This document shows positions 1 through 11,270 of a DNA stretch of 64,000 nt, in pieces; the stretch's first letter is position 1, and every line of letters starts with the position of its first letter. The notes beneath the pieces were generated by a model, which saw only the letters and a list, made by a program, of their open reading frames with translations, was not told where the DNA came from and searched no databases. The position numbers and the translations under genes are program-made. This DNA comes from Rostratula benghalensis (Eukaryota > Chordata > Aves > Charadriiformes > Rostratulidae), in NCBI GenBank assembly GCA_013399305.1, contig VXAI01000446.1:186001-250000 (forward strand), written 5' to 3'.

Positions 1-1
1 C

Positions 2-168
2 CTGCAACTCAGGCTTTCCTCCCATTTGTAATAAGCAGTTAATTCCCTCAAGAATTTGATCTTTGCGTAGTCTGAGAAACCTTGCCATGTCAGTATCCAT
101 GTCAGTTTTTTGAGATTCCGTAACCAAGACAGTGTGGGCAAGAGCAGCACAGTGTAGTGGTGTTAAAC
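2..168 (-). CDS. NFKBIZ-like gene, ankyrin exon with insert (last in window)
   Basis: The acceptor ctcag precedes position 168. The split Gly codon from the previous exon continues into LTPLHCAALAHTVLV. A longer linker follows, then INCLLQMGGKPELQ, the second half of the repeat. The coding sequence reaches the window edge. If position 1 is the first base of a GT donor, the exon is 167 nt and phase 0, exactly like the matching exon 54833-54999 of the plus-strand locus. That boundary is inferred. Confidence 0.8.
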
Positions 169-3100
169 CTGAGCAAAACAGACCACAGAAGAGTCAAATC
201 TGGTGCTTGAACACCTCACTGGAGTAAACCATCCCATGCTTGGATCATCGTAAGGGGATGCCCCATTAAGACTGATTTGCTTTCCTCCTAGATCTTTTAG
301 TTTTAAACATGAAGGTGAACATTCTTAAATAAAATCTGTAGTCTGAAACTTTTGGACTCTGCGCTAAGTATCTCTGCAGGTAAGCTTTTCCTCTTACCAT
401 AGTGATCAATCAGATTCACTTCCACACATACGCCGTCATTTTTGCAATTTTTCAAAACCTGAAATGAAGACTAATGTAAGTCCTGATTTTTGGCAGTGCC
501 AAAATACCCCTTCCTCCCCAAGTCCATAATGCTTTAACCACATCAAACCAAAGCTAATTTTCAGGTATTGAAAATTCTTGTATATTTTAAGCAAAAGAGC
601 AGGCATTTGTTGTTTTTGCTCTGCCTTTGCACATGTCTTTATACAATGTAAATTACCAGCTTACCTCTAAAACTCTCAAATATCCATTCTCTGCACACAA
701 GTGGAGTGGAGTTTTCCCCAAACTGTCCTGTTCATTGACGTTAGCTCCTAAGGATATCAGATCACTCACCATCAGATGTTGGTTCTTTTCTGCAGCAAGA
801 TGTAATGCAGTCTAAGAAGAGAAGAAAGGGAAACTCATTGTGAAAGGCAGAAATAGTTTTACAACAGCAATGCTTGCTAGAGAATGAGGTGGGGATTTGG
901 GACTCTGGGTTCTGTTCCCAATCGTGGTCATATTTGCTCTGTGCAGATCACTTCCTCCTGTTCCTGTTTTCCCCTCTTTGCAAGGACAGTAGCCACTCCT
1001 TGTCCAAAAGGATGTTTAGTGCTTGACTGGGGTTTGAAAGATGTTTACGTGTGAAAGAAAATTGCCCTATTTTTGGCAAGTTAGCATCCTACCCGGTTTT
1101 TTGCATCCTTCTCATTGATCTTATTTAGGGATGCAAATCTCTGTGCAAGTGCGTAAGTCAGAGCTCTTCTTCCCTGAGCGACAGCCTTGTGCAGCAGCCT
1201 GGAATAGAATACAGTTTTAAGCAATTAGAAGGTAAAACAATGGTTAAAATACTCAAAAGTAACAGTGAGTATTTTAAAGCATGAAGTGGTAAAGTTCACA
1301 AATGATGAAATCTTGGGAGATTTAAGCATTAATTTATTTAGTCTCTACATAAATAATGGAGTTGCTGATCTTGTCTGCCAGGCTTTTTTGGTCCCTTTTG
1401 CTATAACACCTTTCCTCTCCCTTCCCAGAGCTACTCCATGATTCCTTTTTAGTGATAATCTCTATTTCCTCATCCTTTTTCAAAGCATCCTTCATTCCAA
1501 GGAAAAGAACATAAGATACCTAAAAATCAAGATAAGGGAAATCCTCCTTATGCACTTAAAAGAAGTATTTCCAAATTGTAATTCAGTCCTGTGGAGGAGA
1601 GCTCAATTTCTTCTGTGTATTTAGTCTCACTGAGCTAATCAAAATAGTACAAGCGTTTCTCCTGAATTTCATCCTGTTGTTAGCGTTTTTTTGGTAAGTT
1701 TGGTTGGGTTTTTTTGTGGTTAACTAATATTGTTCACCATTCAGTACAGCGCTCAGCGTTAGCTTAGTCCGTGTGTATTCCTACCTTTGTATGTTCTTTC
1801 AAGCATGTAATCTGTTTAAATACTTCATAGAAATTAGTGGGCTGCTGGAAATTTTAGTGTGTGAATTTTGCATAGCATGAGAGTAGAAATGTCTTAGTTT
1901 CTTAAAGACAATACTTTTGTTCATGTCGGAGAATTTTTTCTGTATTTAAAAAGTACGCGGGAAATATGGTAGTGGGTGACTTATTGTAACTCAGTTACAG
2001 TTACATTATTGCTGAAAAGTGACATCTGTAATTTTATTCTTGCACTGAATATGGTTATTCTAAATGGGAAGTGGTACTTCATGGAAGGGAACAATGCTGT
2101 GTTTAGCGTTTCCTGCCTGGGTACTAAATAGTTTAAATTGGGAACAGGATTGCATATATGAACAGGGCAGTTCATAAATTATGTCATGCTTTCTGTCACT
2201 CTGGTTGGATAACAGCTTCCCCAAAGCAGCTGAACTATATGGAACCTAGTAAGATATTTTATTTTTTTTTTTTAAATAAGTGGCTATTTTCTCTATAAGC
2301 ATGCTATCCTAGGGAAAATGGAATCTGTAAAACCTTTGCTTTCATTTCCAACAAAACAGCCACTCCCAATTCTTTGGAAGTCTATGTTCTAGACTAGCAG
2401 CACATGCGTGTTTTGATGTAATCCTCCCACCCTTTTTTATTACCAACTAATACTACATGTAATTATCCTGAGAGTGTCTGCAGTGTAGAAAATATCTCTA
2501 TGGTATATCTCTTCTTTTTCGGTAGCAATTACTTGTTTTGCTTGATTTTTAATTTTCTCGTGAATACCCACATATACAACTCAGTTCTTAATATTGCTCT
2601 GACTTTATCCTGGTATTGGCAGTATTACTGCAAATACGGAATCTTTCTACTTTTGTTATCTTCCTAAAACTATGTGTACTGAGGTAAGTTTGAGCTTCCA
2701 ATTGAGCAAGGAAGCTTTTGCCCAGGCGTGCCCAAAACTAGCAGTTGAGGTTAAAGCAAAGGACAAGTGATGCCCCAGGAAATAGAAATCAATATATTTC
2801 AATAGAAAAATCGGAAACCTGTTGCCGTTTTCATCAGGTGCAAGTAGTTTGTCCACTGGGATATTTTTCAGTAAACTTTCTTCCCTGTGTAGCTGGAACT
2901 GGAAGAAAGAGATGGCAGAGTGATCCTGCTGTGTGAAAGAAGTTGGGATTGACTTCGAATGTCCTTCAATGTCTGGAGGGCCTAAATTAGCTTTCAGAAG
3001 CACCTCTGAGCAGCCTCCTGATACGTTAGAGGATGGAGATGTGTTCTGTGAAGAATGCCTTGCAAAATCTTTCTGGGTACTTGTACGCACATCCGGTACC

Positions 3101-6100
3101 CACCAGCTACTCTCTTTCTCACTTGTCCTTGAGAATATTCCTGTCAACTTGCACTCTTGTATGTTTTCCTCATTATGAAGAAAAGAAGTCTCTGCCTCTC
3201 CCGGCAATACTGAGTTGGAATCTTTAAAACAGCTGTATGAACGCAACTTGGTTAAGTTGTGACATCTTTCCTGCAGGCCGTCAGCACCCTGCTTGTTTCC
3301 TCCAGTTTCCCACCGAGAGGCTTGCAGATCTGAAGAGAAGCCCTGCCAAAAGCCATCTGGCACAGAATGCAGAGACTCCTTTTGCAACTGGCTTTTGTTC
3401 AAATCTTCCTGCAGTACCTCCACCAGGATATCAAGGTCCTCTAAGCCTTTTAGTGTTTGCCCAATGCTCTGCTTGCTCTGAAATAGCAACAAAGATGGGA
3501 AGGGTGGAAGATGGGGGAGGGAAATCAGACATGAAGTGTCCTGTTCTCACTCAGTGATATAACATGAAATATGCCTGAGGAGGCTGGCAGCACAGAGTCG
3601 AAGGCGTTATGCATACCTGTCTAAGCTGTTTCTCTGTATAAGGGTGAACTCTTCTTTTTTCTGTTGGGAAGAAAGGAAGAAATAAGCTGTTCTGAGTTGG
3701 GGAGGTATGGGGGGGGTGACGCATTCAGAAAGTATTCTAGTTAGAAATTTTGCCTCGTATAACACATAGATAGCATAAACATGCTGGTGATGCACAGCTA
3801 GCCTGCTCCTGTAATTTAAGGGGAGCTAGGAGCTGGCGTGGCTCTCTGACCATGGGAGAGAAGTAGTCCAGCTTTTTGGGTACCCAACAGTGACGATCCT
3901 AGTAGAAGTGGAGGTTCTGTTACTAAGAGAGGAGTTTCCTAACCTGTTTTTCCTGAGGATCCTTTAGTTACCGTCTTCATTAATGAGGCTTCCTGAAGAG
4001 ACAAAAAACGCCCAACTCAATTTGAGATGCTTGTATGCAAATGAAGATGAAACATCATTAAATATTGTAAGAAGAACAAAGTAAATTGTGACCTGTGCTG
4101 TGTACTTTGCCCAGCAGAGACTGTGGGTGAATAAATTTCCATGAATGGGTAATTCATGGCAGCCTTACAATTATCTTCACAACAGACCAGATATCTGGGA
4201 GTCTACCAGCTACTTGGGCTGTTTTTGCAGGTTGTTCAGAAATCTGGGTTGGTAGAGGAAAATTTTTACTGGTTCTTGGGCCATCTTTAGCTTGATTGCA
4301 TGATGTATAGTATCCAGGGCACAAATGGGTTCTCTTGTCACTGTCTTGGAAATGTTCCTAGCACAGGCCCCCAGCCTGGTATATTCTCTACCTTCATAAA
4401 AAGCATTAACTACGTGGATGGAAGAGGCAGCAGGTGTAACCTCTCTAGAATGCTGGCAGACTGTGAATGTGATGTGCCTGCACTAGGGATGCTATCTATC
4501 TGGGAAAGCAACCTTTCTGAACTGAGGAAGAGTCCTCACCTTGCTGTAAGCTGGGTCCAGGCCTTTGGAGAGCCGAATTTTTCTCAGTAATTCCCGTACT
4601 GGCATCTTTACTCTCACGCCCATGTAGCGCTTCTGAGGGGGATCAGAGCTAAGTCCAGAGTCTGGAAAAGTTATAACATGATGCTTAAAGTAACATAATT
4701 CTCTGAGCTATTATAGAATAGTGGAAGGTTGAGGTCACCCTGAGGGATGGCCTGTGATTCTGATATTCATCATCAATTGTAGGAAATTTCCACATCACCC
4801 TACATGTTCCTTAGCTCTGGCCTACTTCCTGCTTAACAATTACTTTAATGCGTTGCTTCTCAGGCTACAACAGACTGTGGGGCCTCACAAAGGGAATTCT
4901 CTTCTTCAGAAACAAAACAAAAACAACCCCCAGAGCTGGCTGTGGGATCTTCAGTCTCAAGGCATAAGCAGGGAGCTCAGTTAACCCGCGAATTGCCACA
5001 TGAAGGCTGTTGTCAAACTTCAGTGCACAGGGACCATGTCAGTTCTGAGTGAAGGAAGAGGAGAGACCGTCGCAAGGGTAAATGTGCCACTGGAGCTGGA
5101 AAGAAAACAAATGGGGCAGGGTAGCAATGTATAAGGAAATTTGGGTGGATGGTTGGGGAAAAAAAGGAGGAAAAGAAGTTGAATGTTTCTGCTTTAGAGC
5201 TTTCAGTGGTGCACGAATAAAGGTACTATCTTGAGACTTCCCCTTGGGCAGTTTTTCTTGGTGCCCATCAGCTCAGGGGTGCCATCCAGGCTTAGAGCTT
5301 TTTGGGGAATATGTTAACACTGCTTAGACTACTGCCTGTTGCAGTGAATCTGTGAATCTGTCTTGGCAGTTGCCTGTCCCGTGGTTTGTTACATTAATAT
5401 CAGTAGAACAGTAAGCAACAGAATTGTTTCAGAAATGAGATAGTGGTGATATGTCCAGTGTCTTTCTTTGATAGTTGTTGGTGCATTTGGAAGTCAACAT
5501 GGTGTGATTTAAAGGGATGCAATGATTTTCTGTAGTGAAATGAAGTTATTTGAGAATATATATAGTTGTCCAAACAAGCTTGTGTTCGTCAAAACAAGCT
5601 GCTCTGTAATTGTGTTCTGTCTTCTTGCATCTCTGCTTGAATCCCCAAGCTTGAAAGACTTGCCCAGATTAGGAGCTTAGATGCATTGCTTTTGAAATAC
5701 CTTTTATGTAATGCTGTGTCCCACCCCCGTCCCTCTCTCCCCCCCCCACCTTAAGCATGATCTTTGTCATATAGAATGGCATTCAGCAGCAGCTATTGTC
5801 ATTATAAGATGGTAGCTTTACTGCATTAGTTCAGGGTCTTCCCAACTGGTTAGCATATAAAATACACCATATAGAAGGCCACTGTTCCAAAGAAGCCCAA
5901 GTGTTGGGAGTCAGAGTGTGGGCTACTGAGAGTAAGGAGTCATCCAGGAGCAATGCTTGCTGGAGCAGAGAAGCTTCTCTATCCTAATGCAGCTTATGGT
6001 ACAAGGAATAAAAACAGTACCTATGTGTAAAACACTAAACAACACAGCAACCTCAAATGAAAAAGGCGTATGCAGCTTGGGCAAGCAGTTCCTATTACAG

Positions 6101-7434
6101 GAGAAGTCAGCGTTAAGTAAAACATGAGGTGCCTGGCCCAATATTCCTCCTTGAGCAAAATCTGCGTGTAGCAGCTGCTGGCATCTGGCTGGCTAAGTCC
6201 TATGGAGGAGAACTGCAGGAGCTCAACAGATGGGAATGGCAGACCTCCTCAAACTTAGGCTGTCTCAGGAGAGGCAATATTGGAGTGAAAATCAGCCACA
6301 CGAGGTGTGGTTTCTAGTTGAGTGATACTGTTTCTCTTCCCTGCTCCAGGCAATGAGTGACTGACACCCCTTCAGCAGGAAGGTCTTGAATCCCAATAGC
6401 AATTGGTGCGTTTTGAATATATATTGAGTTGTCATTTTGTGTATTTGGCATTGTGCACTGTGCAATTGTCATTAATGCACTGGTAACATTTCTAGTGTTT
6501 CTGAATGTTTAACCTAACACTGAATAATTAAAACATTGGGACCTTGAAAAATGTAGTTTCTCTCTCAGACTGCTCTAGAAATGGAATTAATTCCTCCTTT
6601 AGACTGGTGTTTTGACAACAAATTATATACTCTTTGTAGAGTATTGTAAAGGCCTCGGTGAGAAAAGCTTTATAAAAAAACCCCAAATTGCCAATATGTT
6701 ACCTTTCAAGCTATTTACAGTAAAAATGCTATAAGATGGATCAGATCACATGCCCCGATGTATCCTTGAAATTGAAGCACTCAGTAAAGGCAGTGATTCA
6801 CCAAACGTACTTTCATATGACTTTGTAATGTTCATAACTCAGAAGGGTATATCTATTACCTTACTGTTAGACTTGGAAACTTGCAATTCACACTGTAAAT
6901 GAGCATCAAACTGCTAGAATTAGACAGAAATTATGGAATATTGAGCATCCTTTACAAAACAATAATTTCTGACTTCAGCAGCAGAGCACAACAATAAAAG
7001 CAAGATATGAATAGGAGAGCGTCCTGTACATCTTCGATATTATTGCCACAGTCGCTTAATATGTGCTACTGTTAGTACAGCTGTCTGCTAGCACAAAAAG
7101 GAGTTGCAAGTCATTGTACTTCATCACTCCAAAAGAAGCATAATAGTGTTGCATAAAGAAGAAAATGTGAATAAAGATTTGATCTTACCAGTGAGAGCAG
7201 ACATTTCTTGAGGTTTGCATGAAGGAGGAGGGTAGATCATGGGACTCACAACATTAAATTCAGTTAATCCAGAGTCTGGCAATGATGGGCTCTGTTGAAA
7301 ATAGTTTTGGGGACTGGCAGTTTCACCAGGCAGTGGAGATCCCTGGCCTGGATTGTAGCCGCAGATATCATTTTCAGTGGTGTTTTGATTCACCAGCAGT
7401 TCAGAACTCGTGCAGGCTGTTTGCAACATTACCA
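2..7434 (-). CDS. NFKBIZ-like OCA plus ankyrin nuclear I-kappa-B protein (partial, 3' end off window)
   Basis: Seven exons on the minus strand join in frame: 7434-7189, 4661-4540, 3477-2819, 1198-1093, 811-665, 458-398 and 168-2. They give about 500 residues before the window edge. In order, the protein has an 81-residue Ser/Pro-rich N-terminal segment, an OCA peptide (RYMGVRVKMPVRELLRKIR), a 220-residue low-complexity exon ending in SFFQFQLHREE and DKLLAPDENGN, then ankyrin repeats beginning LLHKAVAQGRRAL. This order and these motifs match I-kappa-B-zeta, a nuclear coactivator that binds NF-kappa-B p50 through its ankyrins and is reported to bind POU factors through its OCA peptide. The OCA-zone and N-terminal sequence differ enough that I call it a paralogue, not NFKBIZ itself; that is inference. 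The last repeats lie outside the window. A strong pyrimidine tract before 7434 implies an upstream exon that I could not find. Confidence 0.85.
398..458 (-). CDS. NFKBIZ-like gene, short ankyrin exon
   Basis: This 61-nt exon lies between acceptor tttcag and donor GTAAGAG. It encodes VLKNCKNDGVCVEVNLIDHY and the first base of a Gly codon. It bridges two ankyrin repeats and corresponds to the 52-nt exon 54404-54455 in the other locus, with the same start and end phases. Confidence 0.85.
665..811 (-). CDS. NFKBIZ-like gene, ankyrin exon of 147 nt
   Basis: The exon lies between acceptor cttcttag and donor GTAAGC and is phase 0 at both ends. It encodes one and a half ankyrin repeats with TALHLAAEKNQHLMV, SLGANVNEQD and KTPLHLCAENG, all canonical ankyrin motifs. 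Length and phase equal those of exon 52164-52310. Confidence 0.9.
1093..1198 (-). CDS. NFKBIZ-like gene, first ankyrin exon of 106 nt
   Basis: The exon lies between acceptor tattccag and donor GTAGG. It encodes LLHKAVAQGRRALTYALAQR and a NEKDAKNR end, the first repeat typical of I-kappa-B-zeta. The first base completes a codon split with the preceding exon. Length and phase equal those of exon 51443-51548. Confidence 0.9.
2819..3477 (-). CDS. NFKBIZ-like gene, large central exon
   Basis: This 659-nt exon starts in phase 0 after acceptor ctatttcag with SKQSIGQTLKG. It encodes a Ser/Gln-rich, probably disordered region and ends ESLLKNIPVDKLLAPDENGN plus two bases of Arg. The end matches the pre-ankyrin acidic boundary of I-kappa-B-zeta. 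The donor is AG|GTTTCC, a weak match to consensus. Reading on past it leaves the frame open to a stop at 2656, so intron retention would give an OCA-only protein. Confidence 0.85.
4540..4661 (-). CDS. NFKBIZ-like gene, OCA-domain exon
   Basis: This 122-nt exon lies between acceptor ttttccag and donor GTGAGG. It encodes DSGLSSDPPQ, then RYMGVRVKMPVRELLRKIR, then LSKGLDPAYSK. The core G-V-R-V-K-x-P-V-[RK]-E-L-L is the OCA peptide through which OCA-B holds the POU domain on octamer DNA. The equivalent exon of the other locus is 45667-45794. Confidence 0.9.
4662..7188 (-). other. Intron of NFKBIZ-like gene
   Basis: This 2.5-kb intron separates the N-terminal and OCA exons. It holds a palindromic kappa-B-like site (GGAAATTTCC, 4782-4791). 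It also has a C-rich tract (5720-5750) that is G-rich on the transcribed-sense strand and could form a quadruplex. No other coding signal was seen. Confidence 0.6.
7189..7434 (-). CDS. NFKBIZ-like gene, N-terminal exon
   Basis: This 246-nt exon lies between acceptor ctacacacacag and donor GTAAG. It begins with two bases of a split codon (TG), then V-M-L-Q-T, and ends SALT plus one base that joins in phase to the OCA exon. It is Ser/Pro/Asn-rich with no known domain. The start codon could be the split codon itself, the Met at about 7429, or lie further upstream. Which one is used cannot be decided from sequence. Confidence 0.75.
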
Positions 7435-10400
7435 CTGTGTGTGTAGAAAGAGATGAAAAAGAACAGGGGAGGAAAAAAAGCGTATTCAGTTGCGTTTAAA
7501 TAAAAAAATAAAAAATCCAATCCAGTTTCACATTGAGAAGATGTATTTAATGCTCCAATGTAATTAGCTGCTGAGTCCAGCTTCCCTCTTCTCCTTTTAG
7601 CAGCAAGTTCTAGCAGTTGCAGGCTAAAGCCAGCCTTACAATCCCAGCAGTCACTGGAAACAGCTTTTGAGAGTTTCTTGGCTGCAATTCTCCCTTGCTC
7701 TTTGTACTCAGGTATGGCTTGAAGGACGTCCGCTTGGGAAGGCCCCACCCTCTTTCCTAACAATCGGCAGTACCTGATGAAGAAATGACTTTTCCCAAGA
7801 AGAGATTGAGTACAATTTGAAAAATATTTTTCCTTAGGTACAAAACAGAAAAATTAATGGCATGAGTAGGGAAAAGCAGCCGCTGACTTCCCTAGACTGG
7901 TTGACAGGATTGTGCAAACAAGTAACTGATCCTGAACTAAATGTTTTTTGAATTTTTTTCTTCCTCTTTCCTTAAACACAAAATTTCAGCTGAGGAAATT
8001 CACCCCTTACAGTCAGTATAGCTTTGAATCTGTCAAGAGAGAGAAGTGCTATGTGCTACATTATGGATAATATTGTTTGTCTTCATGGGGTGGGGTGGTG
8101 TGGTTTTTTTTTTTCTTTGTTTTAACAGGGAAGGATTCTTAAATGTTGTGCCGGGTGCAACTATTAAAACTCAATAGGATTAAGAATCTATTTGGATGGG
8201 TACTCTTCTTATAGGAAGTCTATTTCCTTGTCACAAGGAGACTTCAGTACCACATCTAAACTATTCTCATGTCCCTGGGAAATATATTTCATTGTACAAT
8301 CTTACCTGTGGGCTATATAATTTCAACTCAATAAACAGAAAGTTCTCTCAAGTTCCTACTTTGAAAAAAAAAGGTTACAATTCTTATCACATGCAGCAGC
8401 TTCCTTGGCTCCATCTTGGGAAGCATTCCAGCTTTACTCACAGGTGGAATCATCATATATATCAGGCTGAGCAGAAAGCAGCCAAACTGTCTGGAGCAAG
8501 TTAAAAAAAACCAACATTGCATTTACATTTTGGTTTCAAGTGGGTAATGCCTTCTCTACAGATCTGCACAATCCTCAATCTCTCAGTTTCTCCATACTGA
8601 GCGCGTGAACTCCAGTTTCAAATATGTTGAAAGAATTTTTTTGGCACTGATCAAAGCCAGGAGATTTGACGCTTGTAAAACAAGCGTAGATTCAGGAACC
8701 AATCTGCATTGCAGGCTATTACCTGACTCCTTACCCCACAGTTCTTACCATCCAGTAACATTTCTGCATTTGGATCTGGAAAACATGAATGCACTAGGGA
8801 AAGGCATGGCTAATGCATCCACATCCTTGCATGGCTGCCTGTGATTTCAGCTAACAAAGGCCAATGTAGCCCTTTTATATTCCCGTGAAATCCACAGGTC
8901 TCCATAGGTCTTGTTTAGGGATTAAGGATGTGTAGTGAACCAATGTTCCAGTTTCTTCCTTAGTGGATTGTAACCAGTTTGCTTAAGTGAAATGATTTGC
9001 TAAAGGGTATATAAGCAGATAAAAGCTTTTTTTCCTTTCTGACATTGAGACAGCCACAAAGAGTGTGAATTTTTAACTAAGGACACATTCTGCTCTGTTT
9101 TGGTAAATATTTTCCTTCTGTTTCCCCCACTTTGCCTTGTTCATTGAACGAGTATAGAACAAGCCAGAGCCAGGGTCCAGTTCCCTAGTAATATGAAGCA
9201 GTATATTATTCTGTAGATGGTACTGTTCAGATAGTCAGATGAGACATCATCTAAGGAGCTACTCAATACTTGTATAGGTGGGAGAATTTGGCCTGCAGAC
9301 AGGAAATTACTGTGGTGATTCATTGTGTTTATTGGGCAGTAAATCTCACTGGAGATTTCACATCTTTCTGTTCTATTCCGTACTCCAACCCATATATTGA
9401 ATAGTTTTCACTGTTTGTTTATAGTATGTGATTTCATTCACAGTGAAAGCAGGAAGTAGCTTGGTTTTATGCTACACAAAGGACCGAAATGCATCCCTGT
9501 AGCCATGAGAAGAAAAGCAGATTTCCAAAACTTAGTGACAAAACCTTGGAATGTGGCCACTACAAGAAATGGTCTCCAAGGCTTTGTATCTATTTAACTG
9601 GGAATCTTGTCGTTCTCCTGCTTCCAACTTCAGTAAGCCTCAGATATTTTAAGCACATACTTTGTTAGGCTATTTTCAAGTTGCTTTTATGAGCTTATTC
9701 TATAAACAAGTACTTCTGAAATCGAGCTGTCTATTTACAGCTTCATCTCTGTCATTTCAATAACAATTTAAAATTTGGACCCACTAATAATGCTACATCC
9801 TGTCCTCCTGTATACATTGTGCCAGGGCAAATTTCAGCATGCACAGCAAGCACAGACAGAGCAAATACAGCTTTCTAATATCTCTAGATACTTCTTCAGT
9901 TGGTACCTCTTGATTCCTATAGCTATGGACAGAGCTATTTAGCTTATTACCCAGTGAAGCCTGGGCTGGAAAAAGTAATTTTTCTTAGGTGTATAAAATG
10001 TTTTCATTATTTTTCACAGTTGTAGTAATTTCTGTTTTTTTAACCTACCCTGTACTGTCCGTTCCAAGAAAGGGAGAAAATATCAAGCTTTGCAGATCTA
10101 AGAAATGAGGATAAAGTATGAACGTTTGGGTTCTTTTTGCTGGGGGATAGTTTTCTTTTTCTTGTTTAAGTGTACTGATGTAATTACTGGTATACCGATT
10201 TAGGTATTCTGATGTAATATTTTCAACAAAAATGGCCATCACCATGTGGAAGTTTCTAGTGGATAACTGTAATTAAAGTGATTCCTTTCCAACTGATTTG
10301 TGATGGGGAAGCTCTGCAAATCTCTCCCTGTGTAAACTTTCCGGTTATGCTGCCAATGGGTAGAGCTCCTTTTATATCTTTGGATGTAGGATGAATGCTC

Positions 10401-10782
10401 TCTAACTTCCTTCATCCCTTGTTGCTACATGTTTCTTTAGTGCACACACCCACTTTAACGGCATTTGCTGGGTTAGGTGTTTGTCTCTCCCTTTTAGATG
10501 TTGCTGTTTTGCCAACTGTTAACTCACCTGACTGTGAAATCCTTTGTTGCAAAGGTTTTCTTTATGAATATTCTCTTTCACATATGTAGGGATTGGGAGA
10601 TGGTGGGCTTAACTTGCACTAATGTAGAAAGCAAGCATAAGGCTCTCCCCTGCCTGTGCTTACGATGTCTGATTAAAATACAAATAAATTATCAACTGTA
10701 TGCATATAGTTGTCTTTAAAGGTGAATGTCGTACTGTGAGGTCTTGAACTAAATGGATGATGAGTAATTTGAAAGGCACTCA

Positions 10783-11270
10783 CTGAGGGGTCTAGAGAAT
10801 GAGTCTTATGAGGAGAGGCTGAGGGAACTGGGCATGTTTATTTTGGAGAAGAGGAGGCTGAGGGGAGACCTCCTTGTCCTCTACAACTATCTGAAAGGAG
10901 GGTGTAGAGAAGTGGGTGTTGGCCTCTTCTCCCAAGGGAATAATGGCAGGACCAAAGGAAATGGTCTGAAGTTGCGGCAGGGGAGGTTTAGACTGGATAT
11001 TAGGAAGAATCACTTTACTGAAAGAGTGGTCAGGCACTGGAACGGCCTACCCAGGGAGGTGGTTGAGTCACCATCCCTGGAGGTATTTAAGAAACGTGGA
11101 GATGTGGCACTTCAGAGCATGCTCTAGTGGCTGAGATTGTCGGGGGGTGTGAGGGGGTGTGGGTGGAGGGGTGGGGGTGGGGGATAAGAGGGTGTGTGTG
11201 TGTGGTGTGTGCACGTATGGTTGGACTTGATGATCTCAGAGGTCTTTTCCAACCATGATGATTCTGTGTG
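10783..11270 (+). mobile_element. CR1 LINE, 5'-truncated 3' end
   Basis: The segment encodes the C-terminal end of CR1 ORF2 in one open frame (10834-11127), with the family signature [32 protein letters not shown] and [18 protein letters not shown]. It finishes with the usual tail, in which TTGGACTTGATGATCTCAGA is followed by TTTTCCAACC and an ATTCTGTG end. It is a dead-on-arrival retrotransposon copy; the reverse transcriptase core is absent. The segment between the frame's stop and the tail (11142-11192) is an unusual G-run expansion. CR1 of this kind supports an avian or closely related host. Confidence 0.93.
11142..11220 (+). repeat. G-rich and GT-rich tract inside CR1
   Basis: Runs of 6, 5, 3, 4, 5 and 5 guanines lie between 11142 and 11183, followed by a GT-rich stretch. 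They sit in the 3' untranslated part of the CR1 copy. The pattern meets the usual G-quadruplex rule several times over. Confidence 0.8.

Noticed and set aside
1..7434. Calling the minus-strand gene NFKBIZ itself
   Set aside because: The ankyrin and FQ-x-Q motifs fit, but the N-terminus and OCA flanks differ from NFKBIZ as I remember it. Location beside POU2AF1 also differs from the human NFKBIZ locus.
7401..7763. Minus-strand frame overlapping the N-terminal exon of the NFKBIZ-like gene, considered as an upstream exon
   Set aside because: It continues through the T-rich acceptor tract in a different frame from the exon and has no donor in the needed phase.
10792..11037. Minus-strand open frame over the CR1 element
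   Set aside because: It is the antisense shadow of the CR1 ORF2 end.
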